Program-made: the position numbers and the translations under genes | The notes under the pieces: generated by a model | Database searches by the model: none | Seen by the model: the letters and a program-made list of their open reading frames with translations, nothing else | Told to the model about the DNA's origin: nothing | DNA from: Sedimenticola sp. | Lineage (GTDB): Bacteria > Pseudomonadota > Gammaproteobacteria > Chromatiales > Chromatiaceae | Reading direction: 5' to 3' | NCBI GenBank assembly: GCA_026989135.1 | Contig: JALSJZ010000186.1 | Location: forward strand, 1 to 33,738 | Length of the DNA: 33,738 nt | Shown: in pieces, positions 9,724 through 18,472 of the stretch | Layout: each line of letters begins with the position of its first letter | Position numbering within the stretch: the first letter of the stretch is position 1

Positions 9724-11208
9724 ATGAAGCAGACGTTACAGCTTCGTCTAGGGCAGCACCTCACAATGACCCCGCAGTTGCAGCAGGCCATAAAGCTGCT
9801 GCAACTCTCCACGCTGGATCTTAAGCAGGAGATTCAGGATGCGCTCGACTCGAACCTGATGCTGGAGGTTGAGGAGGAGGGCGGCGGTGCCCACGAGCCA
9901 TCAACCAGAGCCGGGCAGAGTGACGATGACGCCTTCCAGCAGAGTGCCGCGAGTGGAAACGATGCCAATAACGAGCAGGAGGTCAATGCGGCATCGGACA
10001 GTATGCCAGAGGAGCTGCCGGTCGATAGCGCCTGGGATGATGTCTACGACAGCCTGCCCCCCCCCCAATCAGGGACTCCGCGGGACAGTGTGGATACCGA
10101 GTTTCTGCTGCATAGGGACATTACCCGGACACTCAACGACCATCTTCTCTGGCAGATGAACCTGTCGCTGTTCAGCGACACGGATCTGACCATCGCCACC
10201 TCGATCATTGATGCCGTCAATGAAGACGGCTATCTGACCTGCGACCTGGAAGAGATCCATGCCGGACTGGAGAGTGAAGAGATCGAGCTCTCTGAGGTTG
10301 AGGCGGTACTGCACCGAATCCAGAGCTTCGATCCCCCCGGTGTTGCGGCAAGAGACCCACAGGAGTGCCTGCTGCTGCAGCTACAGCAGCAGCCCGAAGA
10401 GACGCCGCTGCTGGGTATGGCCATCCGGCTGGTGAGAGAATATTTTGACCTGCTGGCGCGTCAGGATCACAACAGAATCAAACAGGCGCTGAAACTATCG
10501 GATGATGAAGTGGGTCAGATTAATATGCTGATCCGCTCGCTTCACCCGCATCCGGGAAGCCTCATTGCCGAGTCACCAGCGCCCTATGTGGTTCCGGATG
10601 TATTTGTATTCAAGAAAAATGGCAGCTGGCAGGTTGAACTCAATCCGGATGCCACGCCGCGCATACGGGTTAACAGTGGTTACTCCAGCCTGATCAAACG
10701 GGCAGATAACAGCGCAGATAACAGCTGCCTGAAAAGCCACCTGCAGGAGGCGCGCTGGTTTATAAAAAGCCTGCTCAGTCGGAACGATACACTGCTGAGG
10801 GTGGCCAGCAAGATTGTGGAATTTCAACGCCCCTACTTTGATTATGGCGAAGAGGCAATGAAACCCTTGGTGCTAAGGGATGTGGCGGAAGAGCTGGAGA
10901 TGCATGAATCCACCATCTCCCGGGTCACCACTCAAAAGTACATGTACACCCCGCGCGGCACCCTGGAGTTCAAATATTTTTTCTCCAGCCATGTCAGCAC
11001 GGCAGCAGGTGGTGAGTGCTCAGCCACCGCGATTCGTGCGCTGATCAAAAAACTGGTTGCCGCTGAACGGCCTGGCAAACCGCTCAGCGATAACAGACTC
11101 GCGTCCATACTCTCGGAGCAAGGCATCAAGGTCGCTCGACGTACTGTTGCCAAGTATCGGGAATCCATGGCAATCCCGCCATCGAATGAACGCAAACGCC
11201 TTGCATAG
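9724..11208 (+). CDS. rpoN: RNA polymerase sigma-54 factor (RpoN)
   Basis: Sigma-54 directs RNA polymerase to -24/-12 promoters activated by enhancer-binding ATPases. The 494-residue protein has the Gln/Leu-rich activator region (MKQTLQLRLGQHLTMTPQLQ onward), an acidic variable region (about residues 50-120), the core-binding domain and the HTH. The C-terminal RpoN box ARRTVAKYRE lies at residues 471-480. A run of ten C bases (10057-10066) encodes part of LPPPQ in the variable region. A 91-base gap separates it from lptB, and an AGG ribosome-binding site lies just upstream, so it may have its own promoter in addition to read-through. Confidence 0.98.
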   Translation: MKQTLQLRLGQHLTMTPQLQQAIKLLQLSTLDLKQEIQDALDSNLMLEVEEEGGGAHEPSTRAGQSDDDAFQQSAASGNDANNEQEVNAASDSMPEELPVDSAWDDVYDSLPPPQSGTPRDSVDTEFLLHRDITRTLNDHLLWQMNLSLFSDTDLTIATSIIDAVNEDGYLTCDLEEIHAGLESEEIELSEVEAVLHRIQSFDPPGVAARDPQECLLLQLQQQPEETPLLGMAIRLVREYFDLLARQDHNRIKQALKLSDDEVGQINMLIRSLHPHPGSLIAESPAPYVVPDVFVFKKNGSWQVELNPDATPRIRVNSGYSSLIKRADNSADNSCLKSHLQEARWFIKSLLSRNDTLLRVASKIVEFQRPYFDYGEEAMKPLVLRDVAEELEMHESTISRVTTQKYMYTPRGTLEFKYFFSSHVSTAAGGECSATAIRALIKKLVAAERPGKPLSDNRLASILSEQGIKVARRTVAKYRESMAIPPSNERKRLA

Positions 11209-11232
11209 GCATCACACAATCAGGAGTTTACA

Positions 11233-11553
11233 ATGCAGATAAACCTGACCGGACACCATGTCGATATTACTGACTCACTGCGGAACTATGTAGATAGCAA
11301 ATTTGAGCGGCTGGAACGGCATTTTGACCATGTTTCCAATGTGCATGTCATCCTTACAGTTGAAAAGCTGCGGCAAAAGGCAGAAGCTACGCTCCACCTT
11401 AACGGAGCTGATGTCTTTGCCGAGTCAGAGCGGGAGGATATGTATGCCGCCATCGATTCGTTAGTGGATAAGCTGGATCGGCAAGTGAAAAAGCATAAAG
11501 AGAAAAGTAAGAATTATCGCAACCATCTGGAGCCGACAGAGAGTCCGACCTAA
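11233..11553 (+). CDS. hpf: Ribosome hibernation promoting factor (HPF/YfiA family)
   Basis: A 106-residue short-type HPF. The protein binds the 30S decoding region and helps inactivate or dimerise ribosomes in stationary phase. The sequence has the beta-alpha-beta-beta-beta-alpha pattern: MQINLTGHHVDITDSLRNYV, VHVILTVEKLRQKAEATLHL, then the basic helix AIDSLVDKLDRQVKKHKEK. A strong ribosome-binding site (CAGGAG, six bases before ATG) is present. The position after rpoN and before ptsN is the classical rpoN operon order. Confidence 0.96.
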   Translation: MQINLTGHHVDITDSLRNYVDSKFERLERHFDHVSNVHVILTVEKLRQKAEATLHLNGADVFAESEREDMYAAIDSLVDKLDRQVKKHKEKSKNYRNHLEPTESPT

Positions 11554-11601
11554 CGAGTAGACTCTCTTTAGGTCAGGCATATAATCTGTTTAGAGAGATT
11601 T

Positions 11602-12072
11602 ATGTTTCCCGTCAATTTTCTTACGGCCGCACGGGTCGATTGCGACTGCAAGGCCGGTAGCAAAAAGCGTCTGCTGGAACGGGCTGGGGAGCTGCTGGCA
11701 ACAGCGGCTCCCTGCCTCTCATCGGAAGAGGTGTTTGAACAGTTGCTGGAGCGCGAGCGGCTGGGCAGCACCGGCCTGGGGTATGGGGTTGCGCTGCCGC
11801 ATGCCCGAATGAAAGGGATCAGTCAGGCGTGTGGTGCGCTGATCTGTCTGGAGTCAGGCGTCGATTATGACGCGATAGATGGCCAGCCGGTCGATCTGGC
11901 ATTTGGACTGCTGGTTCCCCATGATGCCACGCAAGAGCACCTTCAGCTGCTGGCTCGATTGGCATCGCTCTTCAGCCAGGAGGCATTCCGTAACCAGCTT
12001 AGGGAGGCAAAGGATGGCGAAGCGATTACCGCGCTCATACAGCAGGCAGGTGATTATCAGGAGAGCGCATGA
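11602..12072 (+). CDS. ptsN: PTS IIA-like nitrogen-regulatory protein (EIIANtr, PtsN)
   Basis: EIIANtr is a regulatory phosphoacceptor, not a sugar transporter. In characterised bacteria it affects potassium transport, sigma-54-linked responses and envelope stress. The 156-residue protein has the fructose/mannitol-type EIIA fold with active His67 in YGVALPHARM, and the family stretches LGSTGLGYGVA and PVDLAFGLLVPHDATQEHL. It overlaps hprK by four bases. The phosphodonor is likely the HPr encoded downstream in the same cluster. Confidence 0.96.
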   Translation: MFPVNFLTAARVDCDCKAGSKKRLLERAGELLATAAPCLSSEEVFEQLLERERLGSTGLGYGVALPHARMKGISQACGALICLESGVDYDAIDGQPVDLAFGLLVPHDATQEHLQLLARLASLFSQEAFRNQLREAKDGEAITALIQQAGDYQESA

Positions 12073-13028
12073 GTGTCCCGGCCACCGTCCGTGACCTGTT
12101 TGATACCCTTAAGGACAAACTGGCACTGGAGTGGGTGGCTGGAGAGGCCGGTGGCAGTCGCTATCTGAAAGGCAAACTGCCCGAGGCGCAGGATCAGCCG
12201 CTGGCGGGGCAGCTCAACAACATCCATCCCAACCGGATACAGATCATTGGCCCGGCCGAGCTTGCCTATCTCTCTACGTTGGGTAAAAACTCCCACCAGG
12301 ATGTTATGGACAAACTCTTCTGGGGACTGCCTGCTGCGGTCATACTGGCTAATGACTCCGAGGTGGGTCAGGCGTTTATAAACTACGCCGAACGTACCAA
12401 TACCCCGCTGCTGCGCTCCCCCCTGTCCGACAACAAGCTGCTGAGCAACCTGCAATACTATCTGGCTCGTGCACTGGCGGAGAGCATTACGGTTCATGGT
12501 GTCTTCATGGAAGTGCAGGGGATGGGGGTTCTGCTGACGGGTGATCCGGCCGTGGGTAAAAGCGAGCTGGCGCTGGAGCTGATCACCCGCGGTCACCGGC
12601 TGATTGCAGACGATGCCCCCGAATTCTCACGCATGGCTCCCGATATTCTGACCGGCAGCTGCCCGCCACTGTTGCAGGAGTTTTTAGAGGTAAGGGGGCT
12701 GGGCATACTCAATGTACGCAGTATGTTTGGTGGCAGTGTAATCAAAAAAGAGAAATACCTGCGGCTCATCGTCAACCTGAAACGGCTGAGCCAGGAGGAG
12801 CTGGTGGGGATCGACCGGCTACAGGGCAGCTACTCCAGCAGAGAGCTGCTGGGGGTAAAGACGCCGGAGGTGACCATCCCGGTTGCGCCGGGGCGCAACC
12901 TCGCCATACTGGTGGAGACGGCGGTGCTGCAACATATCCATCGCCGTCAGGGCTATGATGCGGCTCAGGATTTTATGGAACGCCAGCAAAAAATGATCTT
13001 TCAAAACAGAGAAAAAAGAGACCACTAA
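12069..13028 (+). CDS. hprK: HPr kinase/phosphorylase (HprK)
   Basis: HprK phosphorylates HPr on Ser46 with ATP and reverses the reaction with phosphate. The 319-residue protein has the N-terminal domain and a C-terminal kinase domain with His143 in the family's HGVF motif. The P-loop is GDPAVGKSELALELI (residues 158-172), where Pro replaces the more common Ser after GD. LIADDAPEF and the family signature EVRGLGILNVRSMFG are also present. It is absent from E. coli but common in beta- and some gammaproteobacteria. The target HPr, with Ser46 intact, is encoded 1.3 kb downstream, so the regulatory pair is complete. Confidence 0.96.
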   Translation: MSVPATVRDLFDTLKDKLALEWVAGEAGGSRYLKGKLPEAQDQPLAGQLNNIHPNRIQIIGPAELAYLSTLGKNSHQDVMDKLFWGLPAAVILANDSEVGQAFINYAERTNTPLLRSPLSDNKLLSNLQYYLARALAESITVHGVFMEVQGMGVLLTGDPAVGKSELALELITRGHRLIADDAPEFSRMAPDILTGSCPPLLQEFLEVRGLGILNVRSMFGGSVIKKEKYLRLIVNLKRLSQEELVGIDRLQGSYSSRELLGVKTPEVTIPVAPGRNLAILVETAVLQHIHRRQGYDAAQDFMERQQKMIFQNREKRDH

Positions 13029-13043
13029 CGCCACCCTAAACCG

Positions 13044-13907
13044 ATGAAACTGATCATTGTTACCGGCCTGTCAGGCTCAGGAAAAAGCATCACACTGCAT
13101 ACGCTAGAGGATATGGGGTATTACTGTGTCGATAACCTCCCCGTGTTTATGCTTGAATCCTTTGGCCGGGAGCTGGCTCAATCAGAGGACGATGCCTACC
13201 AGTTAACCGCTATTGGCATCGATGCCCGCAACCGCTCAGACTGCCTGTTGAAAGCGCCTGCTGTGGTGCAGGATCTGCGCAAACGGGGGATTGATTGTGA
13301 GATTCTGTTCCTCGAAGCCCAAGACGAGACACTGCTCAAACGCTTCAGCGAGACCCGGCGCAAGCACCCGCTAACCGCTGCGGATGTGCCGCTGGCTGAA
13401 GCGGTAGAGCTTGAGCGCACCCTGCTGGAGCCGTTGCTGAGCCATGCGGATCTGAAGGTGGACACAACGCACACCAACATCCACGAACTGCGCAGTATCA
13501 TTCGGCAGCGACTGGCTAGCGACTCCAAGGCACCGAAGGTGATGTCGATCCTGTTCCAATCGTTTGGGCACAAGCATGGTGTCCCCAAGGATGCCGACTT
13601 TGTCTACGATGTGCGCTGCCTGCCAAACCCTCACTGGATAGCGGAGCTGCGCCCTTATACGGGGTGTGACCAGCCAGTTGTCGACTTTCTGGGTCAGGAC
13701 AAGCAGGTTCAGAAGATGCTGGAGCATATTATCCAGTTCCTGCAGGCCTGGATTCCGGCATTTGAAGAGGATGGGCGCAGCTATCTGACGGTGGCGATTG
13801 GCTGCACAGGCGGGCAGCACCGCTCGGTCTATCTGGCGGAGCAGCTGGCAAAGCATTTTCAGTCACAGGGGCGAAACATACTGCTAAGACACCGGGAGCT
13901 GCCATGA
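13044..13907 (+). CDS. rapZ: RNase adapter / nucleotide-binding protein RapZ
   Basis: RapZ family protein of 287 residues. In E. coli RapZ binds the sRNA GlmZ and RNase E and so controls glucosamine-6-phosphate synthase; outside enterics its role is less clear. The sequence has Walker A GLSGSGKS (residues 8-15), the early motif LEDMGYYCVDNLPV, and the C-terminal RNA/metabolite domain with FQSFGHKHGVPKDADFVYDV, broken as usual by RCLPNPHW, and IGCTGGQHRSVYLAE. It lies 15 bases after hprK and overlaps the next gene by four bases. Confidence 0.96.
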   Translation: MKLIIVTGLSGSGKSITLHTLEDMGYYCVDNLPVFMLESFGRELAQSEDDAYQLTAIGIDARNRSDCLLKAPAVVQDLRKRGIDCEILFLEAQDETLLKRFSETRRKHPLTAADVPLAEAVELERTLLEPLLSHADLKVDTTHTNIHELRSIIRQRLASDSKAPKVMSILFQSFGHKHGVPKDADFVYDVRCLPNPHWIAELRPYTGCDQPVVDFLGQDKQVQKMLEHIIQFLQAWIPAFEEDGRSYLTVAIGCTGGQHRSVYLAEQLAKHFQSQGRNILLRHRELP

Positions 13908-14287
13908 GCATAGGGCTGCTGCTGATCACGCACAACCGGATAGGTGCAGAGCTGCTGAGCACCGCCAAGACCATGCTGGGTTACTGCCCGCTCCAGGCTG
14001 AGGCCATGGACATTGCCCAGGACTGTGATCCCGAAGAGCAGCGCCGACGCGCCAAGGCCATTATTGAGAGGCTGGATCAGGGGGAGGGCGTGCTGATCAT
14101 GACCGACATGTATGGCGGCACCCCCAGCAATATCGCCTGCGGGATGATCAATGGTGACCGGGTTACCGTGGTGGCGGGTGTCAACCTCCCCATGCTGATC
14201 AGGGTGCTGAACTATCCGCAACAGGATCTGGCAACATTGACCAGAAAGGCAGAAGGTGGCGCGCATATTGGCGTCAGGATATGCTGA
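13904..14287 (+). CDS. PTS mannose-family EIIA-like regulatory protein
   Basis: A 127-residue EIIA-Man domain protein with the phosphorylatable His10 in LLLITHNRIGAELL and the family motif VLIMTDMYGGTPSNIA. No EIIB, EIIC or EIID is encoded nearby, so it probably acts as a regulatory phosphoacceptor rather than in sugar uptake. Similar lone EIIA-Man genes next to hprK, rapZ and ptsH occur widely in proteobacteria. ATGA overlap with rapZ and a 7-base gap to ptsH place it in one operon. Confidence 0.93.
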   Translation: MSIGLLLITHNRIGAELLSTAKTMLGYCPLQAEAMDIAQDCDPEEQRRRAKAIIERLDQGEGVLIMTDMYGGTPSNIACGMINGDRVTVVAGVNLPMLIRVLNYPQQDLATLTRKAEGGAHIGVRIC

Positions 14288-14294
14288 CCCTCTC

Positions 14295-14564
14295 ATGATT
14301 GAACAAAATGTAACCATTGTTAACAAACTGGGGTTGCATGCCCGGGCGGCCGCCAAACTGGTGACCTGTGCCAGCCGGTTTGCCAGCAGCGTGCATCTGG
14401 ATTACAACGGCCAGGTGGTCAATGGTAAAAGCATTATGGGCGTCATGATGCTGGCTGCTGCCAAAGGATCAGAGCTCTTGTTGCGGGTAGAGGGCGAAGA
14501 TGAAGCTGAGGCAGCTGAGGCGTTAACAAAGCTTATTGCTGACCGTTTTGGGGAGGATGAATGA
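14295..14564 (+). CDS. ptsH: Phosphocarrier protein HPr
   Basis: HPr relays phosphate from enzyme I to EIIA proteins and can be modified by HprK. The 89-residue product has both regulatory sites at canonical numbers: His15 in KLGLHARAAAKLV and Ser46 in NGKSIMGVMML. The start MIEQNVTIVN was chosen because it puts these residues at 15 and 46; an upstream in-frame ATG (14256) lies inside the EIIA gene. No strong ribosome-binding site is visible. It overlaps ptsI by four bases. Confidence 0.97.
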   Translation: MIEQNVTIVNKLGLHARAAAKLVTCASRFASSVHLDYNGQVVNGKSIMGVMMLAAAKGSELLLRVEGEDEAEAAEALTKLIADRFGEDE

Positions 14565-16309
14565 CGCTGATCTGCACCGGCATCGGTATCGGTGTTACCA
14601 CCAGTATCGCCATTGGCGAGGCCTATTGCCTGCAATGCGGCCGGATAGAGGCTCACAGGCGAGCCATCACCCCTGCGGAGGTGGCGCATGAGATCGACAG
14701 GTTTCAGCAGGCCGTCCTGGCTGCGCGTCGGGACCTGAGCGCGGTTCGGGAGCAAATCCCCAAATCCACACCGACCGACATCTGTGCCTTCATCGACACC
14801 CATCTCCTGATGCTGGAAGACGCGGCGCTGGTGGAGGCTCCCATCGAGACCATCCAGTCACAGCTCTGTAATGCAGAGTGGGCCTTGCAGCTGCGCCGCA
14901 ACGAACTGGTGGAGTTGTTTGATGCGATGGATGACCCCTACCTGCGCACCCGCAAGGATGATGTTGACCATGTAGTCGGGCAGATCCAGAAACATCTCAT
15001 CGGCCAGCACGATAGCCCGGTGACGAGTGAAGATGAACTCAGGGGCAAGATCATCCTGGCTCAGGATCTGACCCCGGCAGATACCATCCTGATGCGCAAC
15101 CAGGGTGTTGCCGCCTTCATTACAGAGTTCGGCGGGCCGATGTCCCACACGGCCATTCTGGCCCGCAGCCTGGGGATACCGGCGGTGATTGGTGTTCATC
15201 ATGCCACCCAATACCTGCGGCATGCTGAGCTGCTGATTATGGATGCCGAGCAGGGCATCGTGCTGGCAGCCCCGGATGAGCGTACGCTACAGCACTACCG
15301 TAAAAGGCGCGATGCCGAACAGGCGCACATTGTAGGCCTGCGGGTTCTGATCAAGGAGCCTGCCACAACCCTGGATGGAACCGATATTACGCTGCTGGCA
15401 AATATTGAACTGCCGGAGGATATCGAAGTAACCAATGATGTGGGTGCGGCGGGTGTAGGGCTCTATCGCACTGAATTTCTCTACATGAACCGGGCGCAGC
15501 CACCCAATGAAGAGGAGCACCTGGCCAGTTACAGACGAATTGTGGAGGGGTTGAGCGGCATCCCGATCACCATTCGCACCCTCGATTTAGGAGCCGACAA
15601 GGAGGCTGATGGTTGCTGTCATGATATGCAGCCAGCCAGCAATCCGGCGCTTGGGTTGCGTGCCATACGCCTCTGCCTCAAAGAGCCAAAGCTTTTCCGG
15701 CCGCAGCTGCGTGCCATCCTGCGGGCGTCTGCCTATGGGGAGGTTCGTATTATGATCCCCATGCTCTGCAACCTGCAGGAGCTGCGAGCAGTAAAGCTGA
15801 TCATCGAGGAGCTCAAGCAGGAGCTGAGAGAGGAGGGGCACGACTTCAATCCCGATATACCCATTGGCGGGATGATTGAGGTGCCTGCCGCAGCATTGGC
15901 GGCCGACAGCTTTGCCCGGCACCTGGATTTTCTCTCTATCGGTACCAATGACCTGATTCAGTATACCCTGGCGGTCGACCGGGTGGATGATGAGGTCAAC
16001 TATCTTTATGACCCGCTTCACCCCTCAATATTGCGACTGATCCAGTCTGTTATCCAGGCCGGCCGCAAGAGCGGAACCCCGGTCAGCATGTGTGGCGAAA
16101 TGGCCGGAACCCCTTTTTACATTCCGCTGCTTCTGGGCATGGGGCTGCGGAGGTTCAGCATGCAGCCGGGCTCCATGCTGGAGGTCAAACGCATCATTCG
16201 AGTCAGCAATATTGAGCAGCTGACAGAGCAGGTTGCCCACCTGATGCAGCATCTTGATGAAGAGAATGCAGATCGCTGGGTTGCGCAGCTTTATCCTGTA
16301 ACCCACTGA
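14561..16309 (+). CDS. ptsI: PTS enzyme I (phosphoenolpyruvate-protein phosphotransferase)
   Basis: Enzyme I autophosphorylates with PEP and passes phosphate to HPr. The 582-residue protein has the HPr-binding N-domain, the phosphohistidine loop EFGGPMSHTAILARSLGIPA (His196) and a PEP-binding TIM barrel. The barrel shows GLYRTEFLYM, the motif SIGTNDLIQYTLAVDR and the active-site Cys511 in SMCGEMAGTP. There is no GAF domain, so it is the sugar-type enzyme I rather than PtsP. With HPr, two EIIA proteins and HprK, but no permease, the local set is regulatory. Confidence 0.97.
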   Translation: MTLICTGIGIGVTTSIAIGEAYCLQCGRIEAHRRAITPAEVAHEIDRFQQAVLAARRDLSAVREQIPKSTPTDICAFIDTHLLMLEDAALVEAPIETIQSQLCNAEWALQLRRNELVELFDAMDDPYLRTRKDDVDHVVGQIQKHLIGQHDSPVTSEDELRGKIILAQDLTPADTILMRNQGVAAFITEFGGPMSHTAILARSLGIPAVIGVHHATQYLRHAELLIMDAEQGIVLAAPDERTLQHYRKRRDAEQAHIVGLRVLIKEPATTLDGTDITLLANIELPEDIEVTNDVGAAGVGLYRTEFLYMNRAQPPNEEEHLASYRRIVEGLSGIPITIRTLDLGADKEADGCCHDMQPASNPALGLRAIRLCLKEPKLFRPQLRAILRASAYGEVRIMIPMLCNLQELRAVKLIIEELKQELREEGHDFNPDIPIGGMIEVPAAALAADSFARHLDFLSIGTNDLIQYTLAVDRVDDEVNYLYDPLHPSILRLIQSVIQAGRKSGTPVSMCGEMAGTPFYIPLLLGMGLRRFSMQPGSMLEVKRIIRVSNIEQLTEQVAHLMQHLDEENADRWVAQLYPVTH

Positions 16310-16381
16310 AAAATCCCCCGTTCCTGCACCGCGCCTGTTACACTTACAGCCCTCTGTTTTCACCCTAGAGGCTCGGCCATC

Positions 16382-17743
16382 ATGGCCCCTTCATCAGAAC
16401 CCAACAACGAACAGACAGGTCTGCAAAAGCTGCACGAGGTGCTTGATAGCGGTGCCTTGCAGCAGGTTGCGCGCATGTTGAATGCGCTGCGCCCGGCTGA
16501 GATTGCGCACCTGCTGGAGGGTCTGCCGCTGGAAGAGCGCGAGATCGTCTGGGGGCTGGTAGCGGATGATTGCGAAGGCGAGATCCTGGTAGAGCTTGGG
16601 GATGAGGTATTTGCCGATCTCGTCAGCAAGATGAACAAAGAGGAGCTGCTGGCAGCAGCCGAAGGGATGGACACGGATGATCTGGCAGATCTGATTCAGG
16701 ATCTGCCGCGCGCCGTCACCTGGGAGCTGATCAACTCCCTGGACAAGCAGCGCCGCGAGCGGCTGGAGTCGGTGCTCTACTACCCGGAGGATACAGCCGG
16801 TGGCCTGATGAACACCGACACCCTGACCGTGCGGGCAGAGGTGACGCTGGATGTGGTGCTGCGTTATCTGCGCCGCCGCAAGGATAAGATCCCGCCGCAG
16901 ACCGATAGCCTGATCGTGGTGAACCGGGATGACAAATACCTGGGTGTGCTCTCCCTGACCAACCTGCTGACGCATGAACCCTCAGATACTGTGGCCGAGG
17001 TGATGTCGCTGGATCTGAAGCCGATACCGGCCTCCTGGCCTGCGCGCAAGGTGGCCAATCGGTTTGAACAGCATGATCTGGTCTCAGCTCCCGTGGTCAA
17101 TGATGAGGGCAAACTGGTGGGCCGGATCACGATTGACGATGTGGTCGATGTGATTCGTGAAGAGGGCGAGCATCAGTTCATGGGGCAGGCAGGCCTGTCA
17201 GAGGATGCCGACATGTTTGCGCCAGTGGTGGTGAGTGCCCGCCGCCGTGCGCTCTGGCTGGGGGTCAACCTGATGACCGCCTTTTTGGCCTCCTGGGTGA
17301 TTGGCCTATTTCAATACACCATTGAGCAGATTGTTGCGCTGGCGGTGCTGATGCCTATTGTCGCCAGCATGGGCGGTGTGGCCGGGACACAGACCCTGAC
17401 GCTGGCCATCCGTGGTCTGGCATTGGGGCAGTTGACGGATAAAAATGCACGCTGGCTGATGATGAAGGAGATTTCGGTCAGCCTGCTCAACAGCCTGATC
17501 TGGGCGGTGGTGGTTGGGGTGGTGGCCGGGCTTTGGTTTGACAGCGTCAGCATTGCACTGCTGATAGCGGCAGCATTGACCATCAATCTGCTGTTTGCCG
17601 CACTGACGGGTGCTACACTGCCGCTGATGCTGGATCGGCTGGGTATTGACCCCGCCCTTGCAGGCGGGGTTCTGCTCACCACCGTGACCGACGTGGTCGG
17701 ATTTCTTGCCTTCCTTGGGCTGGCGACCCTCTTTTTGCTTTAG
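16382..17743 (+). CDS. mgtE: MgtE magnesium transporter
   Basis: MgtE is a Mg2+-gated magnesium channel of the inner membrane. The 453-residue protein has the N-domain helical repeats (LRPAEIAHLLEGLPLEER), two CBS domains (about residues 135-255), a plug helix and five membrane helices. The pore-region motifs AVLMPIVASMGGVAGTQTLT and the C-terminal GGVLLTTVTDVVGFLAFLG are intact. It sits after ptsI as in many beta/gammaproteobacterial PTS clusters, separated by 72 bases. Its stop codon overlaps the stop codon of the convergent ybeL-like gene. Confidence 0.96.
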   Translation: MAPSSEPNNEQTGLQKLHEVLDSGALQQVARMLNALRPAEIAHLLEGLPLEEREIVWGLVADDCEGEILVELGDEVFADLVSKMNKEELLAAAEGMDTDDLADLIQDLPRAVTWELINSLDKQRRERLESVLYYPEDTAGGLMNTDTLTVRAEVTLDVVLRYLRRRKDKIPPQTDSLIVVNRDDKYLGVLSLTNLLTHEPSDTVAEVMSLDLKPIPASWPARKVANRFEQHDLVSAPVVNDEGKLVGRITIDDVVDVIREEGEHQFMGQAGLSEDADMFAPVVVSARRRALWLGVNLMTAFLASWVIGLFQYTIEQIVALAVLMPIVASMGGVAGTQTLTLAIRGLALGQLTDKNARWLMMKEISVSLLNSLIWAVVVGVVAGLWFDSVSIALLIAAALTINLLFAALTGATLPLMLDRLGIDPALAGGVLLTTVTDVVGFLAFLGLATLFLL

Positions 17744-18273
17744 CTCTGTGGTCTCTTTGCAGCGCGGCGGTACTCTGTGCCGTGACAGCCGGCACAGGGC
17801 GGGATGTGGCCTGTTTTTTGAAAATGGATCTCCTTTTCACAAGTGGTGCAGACCAGTGTGCCAGGGCCGGTAATCTCCCCCGTGTGGTACAATGAAGCGC
17901 GGCGAGCCTGCTGTGCCAGCGCCTCCAGTTCAAGTTTGGTCTTGTCTGCAACATTGGCAAACATCTCGAGTAGCCGATCCTCTATCAGCTCCAGGTCAAA
18001 TTTGCCCCACTCCTTGAACTCTTTGCCGGTCTCGGAGAGAAAGTCTGCGGCATCATGCATGTCGCGTTCAAGGTAGGCCGCAATCTTCTCTGCTTCATCG
18101 CGTGTCAGCTCACCCACCTCAATAGCGGTTTCACGCGCCTGCTCAATATTCTTTTTCAGAGCGGGTATTGTGGTCTGCTCTGCTTTTTTGATGGCATCGC
18201 TGACCCGTTTGAGCATGGTGTCGTAGGCTTCAGTCAGGTGTTCAAGTGTCTCTTTCTGGTTATTGAGTGCCAT
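17740..18273 (-). CDS. ybeL: Zinc-ribbon protein of the YbeL/DUF1451 family
   Basis: A 177-residue protein of unknown function. The first 130 residues are predicted helical and rich in charged residues (coiled-coil-like, with AEQTTIPALKKNIEQARETA in the middle). The C-terminus has a four-cysteine zinc ribbon: Cys142, Cys145, Cys160, Cys163, in VCTTCEKEIHF and IPPCAGCHGTEYRR. E. coli ybeL also lies beside leuS, which supports the assignment. It diverges from leuS and converges on mgtE with overlapping stop codons. The symbol is given by family and synteny; the role is not known. Confidence 0.85.
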   Translation of the reverse strand: MALNNQKETLEHLTEAYDTMLKRVSDAIKKAEQTTIPALKKNIEQARETAIEVGELTRDEAEKIAAYLERDMHDAADFLSETGKEFKEWGKFDLELIEDRLLEMFANVADKTKLELEALAQQARRASLYHTGEITGPGTLVCTTCEKEIHFQKTGHIPPCAGCHGTEYRRAAKRPQS

Positions 18274-18384
18274 TGTGACCTCCTCATGAATGTGACTTCT
18301 CTACATTCAAGTGTGACCTATTTTTTGGGGTATGCAAATTTTTTATCCGCTGGCCAGAAAAACCAACGAACAGAGAGCAGGTCA

Positions 18385-18417
18385 CCTAAAACCGGAAGTC
18401 CCACTTCCGGTTTTAGG
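18385..18417 (+). promoter_or_regulatory. Perfect 15-bp hairpin in the ybeL-leuS divergent region
   Basis: CCTAAAACCGGAAGT, a three-base CCC loop, then its exact reverse complement. The 3' arm ends in TTTTAGG, so on the plus strand the GC-rich core is followed by four T, and a T5 run comes ten bases later. It lies 55 bases before the leuS start and 112 bases before the ybeL start. It could be a leuS leader attenuator or terminator, a protein-binding site or an intergenic palindromic repeat. The structure is certain; the function is not. Confidence 0.55.
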
Positions 18418-18472
18418 AAAAGTGCTTTTTAGGGTATCCTCTATCGGTTAACCCTCCACTACCGCCATAACG

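Noticed and set aside
14256-14294. Longer HPr start
   Set aside because: It would move the active His and Ser from canonical positions 15 and 46 and lies inside the EIIA gene.
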